Below, in pieces: positions 51,863-60,990 of a stretch of 64,000 nt of DNA. The DNA comes from UBA6059 sp964351595. Lineage in GTDB: Bacteria; Bacteroidota; Bacteroidia; Cytophagales; Cyclobacteriaceae. The DNA lies in assembly GCA_964351595.1 (NCBI GenBank), contig CAYGOT010000017.1, forward strand, positions 1 through 64,000, in the 5' to 3' direction. The translations under genes were made by a program, and so were the position numbers. Position 1 is the first letter of the stretch, and each line of letters opens with the position of its first letter. The notes below the pieces were generated by a model. It saw only the letters and a program-made list of their open reading frames with translations, ran no database searches and had not been told where the DNA came from.

Positions 51863-52345
51863 ATGCGAAATACGATACTACTTCTCTCCTCCATTGCCTT
51901 TTTTGGCTTTGCCAGTATTTATCAGGTCAATCAAAATTCTCAGGTGCCTACACAGACGAAGCAAGACAGCCTGGCCGCACAGCGGAAAGTCCATATGGAT
52001 GAACTGCGAGCACTTATTGCTGGAAAGGAAGACCTGCCCGCAGAGGAAGTCTTCACAAATATCCAATACTTCAAAGGCCGACCAGCCAAGACCCTACTGG
52101 CCATCATGAATTTTGGCTACAGCCGCGGGTTGGGCGTTAGCTGTGAGCACTGCCACAATACCAACGACTGGGGGTCGGATGAAAAAGTCCAAAAGCAGAT
52201 CGCTCGCGAGATGAGTGAAATGTCCAAAAAAATCAATGGTGAATTATTAACCAGTATCAAAGGACTACAATCCGAGCAGCCGGCGATCAACTGCACCACC
52301 TGCCACCGCGGTGAAATCATACCAGCCCAGAACTTGCCCAGGTAG
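51863..52345 (+). CDS. Diheme c-type cytochrome, reaction-centre-subunit-like
   Basis: The 160-residue product starts at ATG 51863; TTG 51839 is less likely. It has an N-terminal signal/anchor (residues 4-20) and two haem sites, CEHCH (94-98) and CTTCH (144-148), with methionines in the helix between them (REMSEMSKKIN) as possible axial ligands. The pattern matches the photosynthetic reaction centre cytochrome c subunit family, which also occurs in non-phototrophs. It would act in periplasmic electron transfer; its partner is unknown. Confidence 0.85.
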   Translation: MRNTILLLSSIAFFGFASIYQVNQNSQVPTQTKQDSLAAQRKVHMDELRALIAGKEDLPAEEVFTNIQYFKGRPAKTLLAIMNFGYSRGLGVSCEHCHNTNDWGSDEKVQKQIAREMSEMSKKINGELLTSIKGLQSEQPAINCTTCHRGEIIPAQNLPR

Positions 52346-52476
52346 GGAGTATTCCAGCGAAGGCAGATTGGGTAATCCCGACCCGTTCATCACATCGGAT
52401 GGAGCCAATCCGAAATAACCCTTTGCCTTTAGGGAATCATTCTCTTTATTGATCTATTGACCAAACCAATAATATC

Positions 52477-54060
52477 ATGAAGAGACTCTTAATCATTGCA
52501 CTATCCCTAATGAGCATAGGGGCGATGGCACAAAAGAAATATTCCAATAAGCAGGTTGCGGCGCTTAAGGCCGATGCGGCTAAAAAGGTGGAAGCGAATG
52601 CCAAACTAGCTCAGGTGATGGTGGATAAGGTATTCAGCTTTGCCGAACTTGGATTCCAGGAGGTGGAGACCTCCAGGTACCTAACGGGAATATTGGAAGA
52701 AAACGGCTTCACCATTGAACGTGGCATCAGCGGGATACCCACGGCATGGACAGCTACCTGGGGAAGCGGCAAGCCAGTCATTGCGATAGGTAGTGATCTG
52801 GACTGCATCCCAAAAGCCTCTCAGAAGCCTGGTGTGGCTTATCACGACCCCATACTGGAAGGTGCTCCCGGACATGGTGAAGGTCACAATTCGGGTACGC
52901 CCCTCAACATCGTAGCGGCGCTGGCGGTGAAAGAGATCATGGAGCGTGATGGCCTATCGGGAACGCTCATGCTCTGGCCAGGTGTGGCGGAGGAGCTCGT
53001 GGGAACCAAGGCCTACTACACGCGTGACGGCTATTTTGACGATGTGGACATCAGCATATTCACCCATGTGAGCAACAACCTCAACGTATCCTACGGACAG
53101 GCGCGTGGCACGGGACTGATCTCGGTAGAGTACACATTTGAAGGTGAGGCGGCACATGCTGCAGGATCTCCATGGAGAGGACGCAGCTCTCTGGATGCCG
53201 TAGAGCTGATGAGTGTGGGCTGGCAGTACCAGCGCGAGCACCTTGATCCCCTACAGCGCTCGCATCATGTGATCAAAAATGGTGGTGATCAGCCCAATGT
53301 CGTGCCTTCTAAGGCTTCCATTTGGTTTTACCTAAGGAACGTGACGTACCCGAAAATCATGGAAATGTATGATCGTGCCAATGAGATCGCAGATGGTGCG
53401 GCGCTGATGACACAGACCAAGGTGACGCGCAAAGTGCTGGGAAGTGCATGGCCGAGACACTTCAACAAGGTGATTGCTGCCACCATGTATGACAACATCC
53501 GTGAGGTAGGCCTACCGGAATGGGATGATAACGATCAGGCGCTGGCACGGGCACTTCAGCAGGAAGTAGGAGCGATCAACGTAGACGGTTTGGAGACCAA
53601 GCTCGACACGATCGGCCTACCCGTAAGATCATTCATCAGTGGAGGATCAGATGACATTGGAGACATCAGCTGGAAGCTGCCCACGGTGACGATGAGGTTT
53701 CCATCGAACATCCCCGGCCTTCAGGGCCACCACTGGTCCAATGCGGTAGCGATGGCTACTCCAATTGCTCACAAAGGTGTGGTAGCAGGTGCCAAGGCGG
53801 AAGCCATGACATTGCTTGATTTTATCCTCAAGCCCGAGCTCGTAGAGGAGGCATGGACCTACTTCCGCGAGGTGCAGGGGATGGAGTTTGAGTACAAGCC
53901 GATGATCCCTGATGATGAGGTGCCGGCGATTTATCTGAATACCGAGATTCAAGGAGAATTTCGTCCTGAGCTTGAGAAGTTCTATTACGATGAGACAAAA
54001 TACGACTCCTACCTGGAGCAGTTGGGGATCAAGTATCCTACTGTGAGAGAGGAGAAATAA
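52477..54060 (+). CDS. Exported M20-family amidohydrolase
   Basis: The 527-residue protein has a signal peptide (ending AMAQ) and a dinuclear-metal amidohydrolase fold of the AbgB/HipO-like M20 type: GSDLDCIPKA, EGAPGHGEGHNSGTPLNIVAAL, WPGVAEELVGTKAYYTRDG, GEAAHAAGSPWRGRSSLDAVELM. The family includes p-aminobenzoyl-glutamate hydrolases. The exported form may cleave amidated or acylated amino acids. It ends in a strong terminator. Confidence 0.85.
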   Translation: MKRLLIIALSLMSIGAMAQKKYSNKQVAALKADAAKKVEANAKLAQVMVDKVFSFAELGFQEVETSRYLTGILEENGFTIERGISGIPTAWTATWGSGKPVIAIGSDLDCIPKASQKPGVAYHDPILEGAPGHGEGHNSGTPLNIVAALAVKEIMERDGLSGTLMLWPGVAEELVGTKAYYTRDGYFDDVDISIFTHVSNNLNVSYGQARGTGLISVEYTFEGEAAHAAGSPWRGRSSLDAVELMSVGWQYQREHLDPLQRSHHVIKNGGDQPNVVPSKASIWFYLRNVTYPKIMEMYDRANEIADGAALMTQTKVTRKVLGSAWPRHFNKVIAATMYDNIREVGLPEWDDNDQALARALQQEVGAINVDGLETKLDTIGLPVRSFISGGSDDIGDISWKLPTVTMRFPSNIPGLQGHHWSNAVAMATPIAHKGVVAGAKAEAMTLLDFILKPELVEEAWTYFREVQGMEFEYKPMIPDDEVPAIYLNTEIQGEFRPELEKFYYDETKYDSYLEQLGIKYPTVREEK

Positions 54061-54083
54061 CGGCTTTACCCCCCGACCTAATG

Positions 54084-54120
54084 GACCCGTCAGCCCTAAA
54101 AAGTTGACGGGTCTTTTTTT
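54084..54120 (+). terminator. Terminator of the M20 amidohydrolase gene
   Basis: GACCCGTCA (54084-54092) pairs with TGACGGGTC (54105-54113), followed by seven T's. It is a textbook intrinsic terminator 24 bases past the stop. Confidence 0.85.
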
Positions 54121-54157
54121 GCAATGAGCAGTATAACCTATCAGGTTTCGCACGCTC

Positions 54158-54203
54158 AACTTTTGGAAAGATATAGCTATGCGGATGGAACTTTCCAAAA
54201 GTT
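54158..54203. repeat. Inverted repeat AACTTTTGGAAAG
   Basis: Perfect 13-base arms (54158-54170 and 54191-54203) enclose 20 bases. It lies between convergent genes, after the amidohydrolase terminator, and may be a repeat element or a bidirectional terminator-like structure, though it lacks a T run. Confidence 0.55.
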
Positions 54204-54252
54204 AGCTGTGAAAGGAGTAGTCTGACTACTAGTCCTCATTTCGAATAAAAAT

Positions 54253-55002
54253 CTACTTTGCAGGATACCACTCTCTCAACCGCACTTCGATCTTGTCATT
54301 TTTGCTGTTGACCATGGTCTTGAACTGACCCACATCCGCCAGGCCTTCGGTACCGCGAAAATGGAAAGGATAAACGACAGCAGGCTGGAACTCCAGCACT
54401 GCATCTGTAGCCTGATCGATGCTCATGGTATAGGGCAGGTTCATGCAGATAAAAGCCACATCTATATTTTCCAATGCGCGCATTTCGGGGATATCCTCCG
54501 TGTCACCGGAGATATAGATACGCTTACCACCAAACGTGAGGATATAGCCATTGCCTCTTCCTTTGGAGTGTCGGGAAGTTTCATCATCCGGCAGATTGTA
54601 CATCGGGAGCGCCTCTATTGAGATACCTTCCCAGGACCATGTATCACTATTGGCCATGATCTGTAGATCATATTCGACTTCCATCTGATCAGCCACAGCT
54701 TGTGGCACCACGAACTTTACACTATCAGTTTTTAGTACCGCTAAAGTTTTTGGGTTGTGATGGTCGCCGTGAATATCAGTGATGATGATCATTTCAGCAT
54801 CTGGCAGGCCTGCAAACGCTTCTTCGCCACCATAAGGATCGATGTAGATGATCTTGCCGTTCCACTCAAGGCCCAGTGTGCCATGGAGGATAGGCTGGAT
54901 GGTAAGGTCACCATTGTCAGTGGGAATCTTATCACCTGTAAGTGATTGAGCAGACAGATCAATGCCCAGCAATAGAACAAATGCAAATATTAAGGTTTTC
55001 AT
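54253..55002 (-). CDS. Exported MBL-fold metallohydrolase
   Basis: The 249-residue protein has a signal peptide (ending LSAQS) and a metallo-beta-lactamase fold of the UlaG-like type. The metal motif reads TDIHGDHH, so the first His of HxHxDH is Asp, as in a known subgroup. GDTEDIPEM and PFHFRGTEG give the later ligands. The substrate is unknown. Monocistronic. Confidence 0.82.
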   Translation of the reverse strand: MKTLIFAFVLLLGIDLSAQSLTGDKIPTDNGDLTIQPILHGTLGLEWNGKIIYIDPYGGEEAFAGLPDAEMIIITDIHGDHHNPKTLAVLKTDSVKFVVPQAVADQMEVEYDLQIMANSDTWSWEGISIEALPMYNLPDDETSRHSKGRGNGYILTFGGKRIYISGDTEDIPEMRALENIDVAFICMNLPYTMSIDQATDAVLEFQPAVVYPFHFRGTEGLADVGQFKTMVNSKNDKIEVRLREWYPAK

Positions 55003-55087
55003 AAGGTCACTTTTTTCGTTTAGATAAAACTAACAAGGATAGCCCGGATTGGTATTAACTATCAGTTATCAACTATTAACCATACGG

Positions 55088-56626
55088 CTATCCTGCCCAA
55101 CCTTCCCGATCCAGGCTCCTATACTGGATGGCTTCAGCCAGATGCTCTATGCTGATTTCATCACTCCCCGATAGGTCGGCAATGGTGCGAGAGACCTTGA
55201 GGATGCGGTCGTAGGCGCGTGCAGATAGGCCTAGCTTTTCCATCGCGGTTTTGAGGAGTGTTTTGCCAGCAGCGTTGATCGTGCAGATTTCTTTCGTCAT
55301 CTGGGAGTTCATCATGGCGTTGTTGTAGACCTCCTTATTGTTGGCAAATCGTTCTGATTGTTTGTCCCTGGCCTGGATTACTCGCGTTCTGATTTCTTCG
55401 CTACTTTCCGATTTTCTATTGGCGGTCATCTCATCGAATGAAACAGGCGTCACTTCTACATGCAAATCAATCCGATCGAGCAATGGGCCACTCACCTTGT
55501 TGAGGTAGCGCTGGACTGCTCCAGGAGGGCAGACACACTCCTTATCAGGATGATTGTAATAGCCACAAGGACAAGGGTTCATGCTGGCGATCAGCATGAA
55601 GTTGGCCGGATAGTCGAGACTGACCTTAGCCCTGCTGATGGTGACCATTCTTTCTTCTAATGGCTGCCGCATGACTTCAAGCACCGTGCGTTTAAATTCC
55701 GGTAGTTCATCTAAGAAAAGCACACCATTGTGCGATAGCGAAATCTCACCTGGCTGAGGAATACCACCTCCCCCGACCAGTGCGACATCCGAAATCGTAT
55801 GATGGGGGGCGCGAAACGGCCTAACGGCAATCAGTGAAGTGTCCCCGCCGAGTTTGCCCGCTACCGAGTGAATCTTGGTAGTCTCCAGCGCTTCCTGAAG
55901 TGCAAGTGGTGGCAGTATGGAGGGCAGCCGCTTGGCCAGCATGGTCTTGCCTGCACCCGGAGGGCCTATCATAATTACATTGTGGCCACCGGCTGCCGCG
56001 ATCTCGAGTGCCCGCTTTATGTTCTCCTGCCCCTGTACGTCGGCAAAGTCTGCGGCGTAGTTGTCCTGATTGTGATAAAAGAGATCACGGGTGTCATAGT
56101 CAAGGGGCTCGATATCGCTATTGCCTTCTAAGAAATCGACTGCTTCAGCGATCGTCTCAACGCCTATGATGTCCAGATTGTCAACTATTGCGGCTTCATA
56201 GGCATTTTCCTTGGGTAGAATAAACCCTTTGAAGCCTTCTTTTCGAGCCTGGATGGCTATGGGCAAAGCGCCCTTGATCGGTCGAAGAATGCCATCGAGC
56301 GATAGCTCACCCATGACGATGTACTTCTCCAACTCCTCAAGCGTTCCCTGTCCGGATGCCTTGATAATGCTCAGCGCAATAGGAAGATCGTAGGATGAGC
56401 CTTCCTTGCGAATATCGGCTGGGGCGAGGTTGACTACCACCTTTTGTCGTGGCATGTGATAGCCGAAGAATTTAATCGCTGATTCTACACGTTGCTCGCT
56501 TTCCTTGACCGCTGAGTCGGGAAGGCCTACCATGAAAAACTTAGTACCCTGACCGACATTCACCTCGATGGTAATGGTATTGGCATCAACGCCATGTACG
56601 GCACTTCCGAAGGACTTAGCCAGCAT
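55088..56626 (-). CDS. YifB/ComM family Mg-chelatase-like AAA+ ATPase
   Basis: The 512-residue protein has an N-terminal Lon-protease-like domain (about 20-170), a central AAA+ domain (Walker A GPPGAGKTMLAKR, Walker B LFLDELPEF), a cysteine-rich loop CPCGYYNHPDKECVCPP and a C-terminal Mg-chelatase-like helical region. ComM/YifB is a hexameric branch-migration helicase in natural transformation. A near-consensus TATTTTTT box (minus strand, 56659-56652) precedes the start. Confidence 0.93.
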   Translation of the reverse strand: MLAKSFGSAVHGVDANTITIEVNVGQGTKFFMVGLPDSAVKESEQRVESAIKFFGYHMPRQKVVVNLAPADIRKEGSSYDLPIALSIIKASGQGTLEELEKYIVMGELSLDGILRPIKGALPIAIQARKEGFKGFILPKENAYEAAIVDNLDIIGVETIAEAVDFLEGNSDIEPLDYDTRDLFYHNQDNYAADFADVQGQENIKRALEIAAAGGHNVIMIGPPGAGKTMLAKRLPSILPPLALQEALETTKIHSVAGKLGGDTSLIAVRPFRAPHHTISDVALVGGGGIPQPGEISLSHNGVLFLDELPEFKRTVLEVMRQPLEERMVTISRAKVSLDYPANFMLIASMNPCPCGYYNHPDKECVCPPGAVQRYLNKVSGPLLDRIDLHVEVTPVSFDEMTANRKSESSEEIRTRVIQARDKQSERFANNKEVYNNAMMNSQMTKEICTINAAGKTLLKTAMEKLGLSARAYDRILKVSRTIADLSGSDEISIEHLAEAIQYRSLDREGWAG

Positions 56627-56805
56627 AGTAGGTGGTGTTATAACAGAAAGGAAAAAATAGCAATAATTTGGATCATGTGGTCAAAAAAACGCTGATAAGA
56701 AGGAAATCCTTGAGATTAAAAATTCTGACCGCATTTTTATTTCATCCCTGGTGCGAAGACTATAACGGTAGATAGGATGTTGAATCGTGCTAAAGCTCCA
56801 ACTCT

Positions 56806-57970
56806 GTCATGCCGTGAGTCATCTTACATCTACGGTTTCCTGATCAGCACATCTGTGATGCTGTATAAGTTCCCTGCCACGGCAGGCAGGCCTAGCGAGA
56901 AGACTGCAGGGGTGGAAAGGGAGAGTCAATTAGCTTCCTGAAATGTCCCCACTGCCGTCATGCCGTTAGGCATCTTATGCTTCAGGTTTTCCTGAGTCAT
57001 CTTACATATGTATCTGTGTTATCGTATAAGTTCCCTAGCGGGAAGACTGCAGGGGCGGCAAGACTGTGGATTCCAGTGAAGCCCCCAACATCCGTCATGC
57101 CGTAAGCATCTTATACGTGCAGGGATCTAACACAGTAGATATTCATATGAGTCCATTTAGGGCTAACTCATCTTGAAAGAATGTCTGGGTCTGGTGGCCA
57201 TTGCATTATGTCTTTATTCAAAAAACGCCAATCCGGATTGAAATCGCTAATCAACTTTTCCTTTGGGACTCTTTTCCAATCTTTGATTTCCTTTTCTCTG
57301 TCGATAGCCATACCCGGTTTGGGATACCTTTAAAAATAGATTAGGTGATAGCAATAGTATCTTCCTGCATAAGTTTTCTTTTTTCCTCTATTAAGATAAT
57401 GCTCGATGAGCCTTTGCTCGAGATCGTTGGTCATACCCGTGTATAGCGTCCTTTTTTTGGCATTTGTGACTATGTAGACAAAGTAGTTTCCTGACATATA
57501 CCTAAAGTTAGGAGTTAAATATTAAGCAGCATGAAAGTCACTTCGTAGGCACCTTATTCTTTAGGCATTTCCCGATTAGTGTATCTGTGTTACCGCATAA
57601 GTTCCCTAACGGGAAGACTGCAGGGGTGTAGAGGGTGTCTATTAGTTTCCTGAAATGTACCCATTACGGTCATGCCGTTAGGCATCTTATACTTAAGATC
57701 TTTCCAGATCAGAGCATCTGTGTTACTGTATAAGTTCCCTGGCGGGAAGACTGCAAGGGTCGAGAGGATGTGGATACCACTGAAGTCCCCAGCTCCGTCA
57801 TGCCGTAGGCATCTTATACGCAAAGCAAATCATCCATTATCTGTGTTTGTTCTCTAATTTCCCTGCCACGGTAGGCAGGCCTAATGGGGAAGACTGTAGG
57901 TGTGGAAAGAATGTTGATTCCATTGAAGCCCTCCACAACCGTCATGCCGTAGGCATCTTAAACTTAGTGC
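56806..57970. repeat. Degenerate array of two-hairpin repeats
   Basis: GTCATGCCGT starts at 56806, 56957, 57094, 57669, 57797 and 57941. Except for the large gap, the spacing is 128-151 bases. Each unit holds two dyads, ATGCC-GTTA-GGCAT and TTCCC-TAGC-GGGAA, followed by AGACTGCAGGGGT-like sequence. Two units carry an extra palindromic CCTGCCACGGCAGG insert (56873-56886; variant at 57862-57875). A GIY-YIG gene remnant lies in the gap. No promoter or frame spans the array. The remaining parts of 56627-58057 hold nothing recognisable. Confidence 0.8.
57168..57497 (-). pseudogene. GIY-YIG endonuclease gene with one in-frame stop
   Basis: On the minus strand, 110 codons run from ATG 57497 to TGA 57168 in one frame. 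A single TAA at 57332-57330 (codon 56) follows CYHLIYF. The N-terminal part holds the GIY-YIG motif (YFVYIVTN, LYTGMTNDLEQRLIEH). The C-terminal part continues the family (AIDREKEIKDWKR, KEKLISDFNPDW). In family members this stop position usually holds Glu in a YFE/YYE motif, so a GAA to TAA change is likely. It lies inside the two-hairpin repeat array. Confidence 0.85.
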
Positions 57971-58057
57971 AAATGAGATAATACCTCTTTATTGCTGCAT
58001 AGGTTCCTTTGAGAACAAATAGTCCTAATAGAGAAGTTTCAAAGACGGAAAGGCTCG

Positions 58058-58639
58058 TTATCCAACAGTCAACCGCTCGATCAACATGATCAACGAGTGG
58101 ATCACTTTAATATGAATCTCCTGAATGCGATCCGCATAGCCGGAATGAGGCACCCTTATCTCTACATCTACCATCTCGGCCAGTTGACCACCACTATTGC
58201 CTGTAAGTGCTACAGTTTTCATCCCCTGTTTCTTAGCCGCTTCAACAGCATTTACAACATTTTTAGAGTTACCGCTGGTGCTGATGCCAAGGAGTACATC
58301 GCCCGACTGACCAAGCCCTTCCACATATCGGCTGAAGACATATTCGTACCCGAAATCGTTGGAAACACAAGAGATGTGACTAGGGTCAGCAATGGCTATG
58401 GCGGGTAGCGCTCTACGATTTTCGCGGTAGCGGCCAGTCAGCTCCTCTGCAAAGTGCATGGCATCACAGTGAGACCCCCCATTGCCACAGGAGATGATCT
58501 TTCCTCCATTGAGGATACTATCGCTCATCAATCTGGCGGCAGAGGAGATCGCCGTGATAGCGTTGGGATCATTAAGAAAAATGTCCAGCGTCTGTTGCGC
58601 CTCTTGCAACTCTGCTTTGATTGCTGCTTCCAGATCCAT
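58058..58639 (-). CDS. gmhA: Sedoheptulose 7-phosphate isomerase
   Basis: The 193-residue SIS-domain enzyme converts sedoheptulose 7-phosphate to D-glycero-D-manno-heptose 7-phosphate, the first step to heptoses of lipopolysaccharide. From memory it matches E. coli GmhA closely over long stretches (CGNGGSHCDAMHFAEELTGR, SHISCV.NDFG, GDVLLGISTSGNS, IRVPH.GYADRIQEIHIKVIH). It directly follows the membrane protein gene at 58640, so they are likely co-transcribed. No other heptose gene is in the window. Confidence 0.93.
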   Translation of the reverse strand: MDLEAAIKAELQEAQQTLDIFLNDPNAITAISSAARLMSDSILNGGKIISCGNGGSHCDAMHFAEELTGRYRENRRALPAIAIADPSHISCVSNDFGYEYVFSRYVEGLGQSGDVLLGISTSGNSKNVVNAVEAAKKQGMKTVALTGNSGGQLAEMVDVEIRVPHSGYADRIQEIHIKVIHSLIMLIERLTVG

Positions 58640-59020
58640 TTATTCAACGTTGTTCTTGTCGTCTGTGTCGTCCATAGCTTTATCAGGAGGCGCCAATTGT
58701 ATGCTCGAAGGAGCCTCCGCCAGGGTAGGCGCGTTAGTCGACATTACTTTTTTCTGCATTTCGTACAACTCTGACTTCAAAGACATCACTTCTTTTTCCA
58801 GTTTTTTATTCTTGCGTCGCACCTGGAAAAGATGGATGTTTTCAACTATCCATTCGACGAGCAGCAGGAGCATTCCAAAGGCACCCCAATACTGTAGAAA
58901 CTTCAAGAAGCTAAACATGCCAAACTGCTTAAACATCTCATCCGTATTCATCGCGAAATAGACGGAAGTGACAATAAAGCCGAAATAAATGATGTAAAAA
59001 ACGATCTTGAACTTTCTCAT
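58640..59020 (-). CDS. Two-helix membrane protein with coiled coil
   Basis: The 126-residue product has two membrane helices (about 5-24 and 40-60), then a basic coiled coil (QVRRKNKKLEKEVMSLKSELYEMQKK, given here as a 26-residue stretch from about 67) and a Pro/Asp-rich tail. Topology resembles LapA-like envelope assembly scaffolds, but no family is assigned. The stop abuts the gmhA start. Confidence 0.6.
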   Translation of the reverse strand: MRKFKIVFYIIYFGFIVTSVYFAMNTDEMFKQFGMFSFLKFLQYWGAFGMLLLLVEWIVENIHLFQVRRKNKKLEKEVMSLKSELYEMQKKVMSTNAPTLAEAPSSIQLAPPDKAMDDTDDKNNVE

Positions 59021-59122
59021 ATCGGTCTGACTGGCTGAGTTTTGACGAAGGTAATTTAGTCAGATTGCGGAATTATTCTTCTTAGACATGTCATGCAATT
59101 GAGCCTGAGCCATGTCAATTGC

Positions 59123-60955
59123 TCAAAAGCTCTGCATTTGTGTTAATTTATAGTAGACACCTCCGATCTTCATGAGTTCTTGGTGCGACCCGTGCTCGAT
59201 TACCTCTCCTTGCTGGATTACTGCGATTTGATCAGCATTCTGAATGGTACTTAGTCTATGTGCGATAACGACTGAGGTTCGATTCTTCATAAGGTTGGTC
59301 AGTGCTTCTTGTACCAGCAGCTCTGATTCCGAGTCCAGGGCACTGGTGGCTTCATCCAGGATCAGAATCGGTGGATTTTTTAGCACAGCCCGGGCGATAG
59401 ACATGCGCTGGCGCTGACCACCGGAGAGCTTCAGCCCACGATCTCCAATATTGGTCTCATACCCATGTGATAGCGCCGAGATGAACTCATGCGCATTTGC
59501 CACTTTGGCCGCCTCCACGACCCTCTCCATAGATACCTCCGGTGACCCGAACGCGATATTGTTGTAGACACTATCGTTGAACAGGATGGACTCCTGCGTC
59601 ACGATACCCATCAGCTTGCGGAGCGACTCTATCTGGTATTCACGGATGTCAATACCATCGATGCGTATGCATCCCTGAGTGGGATCGTAGAACCTTGGGA
59701 TGAGGTCTGCGAGCGTAGATTTTCCACCGCCCGAAGCACCTACAAGTGCGAGTGTGCTGCCTTTTGGGATAGTGAGTGATACATCTTTGAGGACTTCATC
59801 TACATCATACTTGAATGACACATTTTCGATAGTAATATTGTCATTGAGCGATTTGATTTCGCGAGCATTGGGCGCTTCATTGACAGAAACGGGCGTATCT
59901 ATCACGGTAAATACGCGCTCCGCGGACGCCAACCCACGTTGAATGTTAGAGAAAGCATTGGAGATGGCTTTGGCCGGATTGAGGATCTGTGAGAAGATAA
60001 TGATGAAAGCGATGAACTCTGATGCCGATAGGGTAGACTCGTTGTTGAGCACCATGCTACCGCCAATGAGGAGCAGGCCCGCTACCGCAAATATCCCCAG
60101 GAACTCAGATATGGGGCCCGCCAACTCAAACTTGGTGGCTATTGACATGTTTTGCTTGCCGTAGTTTCGCACTTCCTTGTCGAACTTGTCGATCATGAAG
60201 CCACTCGCCGTGAACGCTTTGATGATTCGCATTCCTGTTAAGGTCTCATCGATGATAGAGTTGATCCGACCAAGCGACTCCTGACTCTTCGTGGCTCGCT
60301 TTTTAAGCTTCTTAGCGAGGTAAGAAATAATGCCTCCGGAGACAGGAAGCAGGAGCATGGTATAGAGGGTGAGCTCGACCGACATGGTGAAAAGAATACC
60401 GAAAAAACCGATGATCAAAGCAGGTTCTTTGAAGAGCACTTTCAGGGTACTGACGACCGAACTCTCTACCTCTAGTATATCGGTAGTGACCCTGGAGATG
60501 ATGTCTCCCTTGCGCTTTTCTGTAAAGTAGCCGATGTGGAAGCTGTTGAGCTTTTGATAGATACTATTGCGGAGGTTGGTGACTACCCGTATCCTGAATT
60601 TTGCCAGAAGGATGGCTGATAAGTAACGAAACAGGTTGGCTAAGAACACCGAGACTATGATGACCCCACAGACATATTGAAGCGCTCCCTTGCGACCAAA
60701 GTCCCGGATGATAATCCCGAAATAATGATAGAAGAGGTTTTTCAGATAGTCTACGCTAATCGAGAATTGCGGTAGGGGGCCAGCATTGCTCATCTTCTCA
60801 GAAGCCACCTGATCAAAGAGCACCTCCAAAAGGGGAATCAGAATCGAGAAATTGACAAGGCTAAATGCTACATACAATATGGTGTAGAGGATGTATTGCG
60901 GTAGATAAACCGAAAACGGCCGGGCATGGGACAGTATGCGCAGATAAGTATTCAT
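59123..60955 (-). CDS. MsbA-like ABC exporter
   Basis: The product is a 610-residue half-transporter from ATG 60955; a GTG- or ATG-like extension to 60973 adds six residues over the promoter. Six membrane helices lie in the first 330 residues. The ATPase has Walker A GASGGGKST, signature LSGGQRQR, Walker B ILILDEATSALD and AHRLST. It resembles MsbA and similar lipid flippases. Proximity to gmhA and a Wzi-like gene makes export of a lipid-linked glycan or lipid A plausible. Confidence 0.88.
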   Translation of the reverse strand: MNTYLRILSHARPFSVYLPQYILYTILYVAFSLVNFSILIPLLEVLFDQVASEKMSNAGPLPQFSISVDYLKNLFYHYFGIIIRDFGRKGALQYVCGVIIVSVFLANLFRYLSAILLAKFRIRVVTNLRNSIYQKLNSFHIGYFTEKRKGDIISRVTTDILEVESSVVSTLKVLFKEPALIIGFFGILFTMSVELTLYTMLLLPVSGGIISYLAKKLKKRATKSQESLGRINSIIDETLTGMRIIKAFTASGFMIDKFDKEVRNYGKQNMSIATKFELAGPISEFLGIFAVAGLLLIGGSMVLNNESTLSASEFIAFIIIFSQILNPAKAISNAFSNIQRGLASAERVFTVIDTPVSVNEAPNAREIKSLNDNITIENVSFKYDVDEVLKDVSLTIPKGSTLALVGASGGGKSTLADLIPRFYDPTQGCIRIDGIDIREYQIESLRKLMGIVTQESILFNDSVYNNIAFGSPEVSMERVVEAAKVANAHEFISALSHGYETNIGDRGLKLSGGQRQRMSIARAVLKNPPILILDEATSALDSESELLVQEALTNLMKNRTSVVIAHRLSTIQNADQIAVIQQGEVIEHGSHQELMKIGGVYYKLTQMQSF

Positions 60956-60970
60956 TCTCCTATTGTGCGG

Positions 60971-60978
60971 CAAATGTA
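60971..60978 (-). promoter_or_regulatory. -7 promoter element of the MsbA-like gene
   Basis: On the minus strand TACATTTG matches TAnnTTTG perfectly, 15 bases before the ATG at 60955. No good -33 element was seen. Confidence 0.5.
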
Positions 60979-60990
60979 AAGTTTATCGAA

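Noticed and set aside
57332..57497. The first 55 codons of the GIY-YIG frame as a functional short gene
   Set aside because: The part after the stop is also conserved with the family, so the reading is a broken full-length gene.
56806..57970. The repeat array as a CRISPR array
   Set aside because: The spaced parts are themselves conserved and over 100 bases long, spacing is uneven, the repeats are degenerate, and there are no cas genes.
58058..58639. Recent horizontal transfer of gmhA from Proteobacteria
   Set aside because: The resemblance to the E. coli protein is striking but GmhA is highly conserved, and the base composition and operon setting look native.
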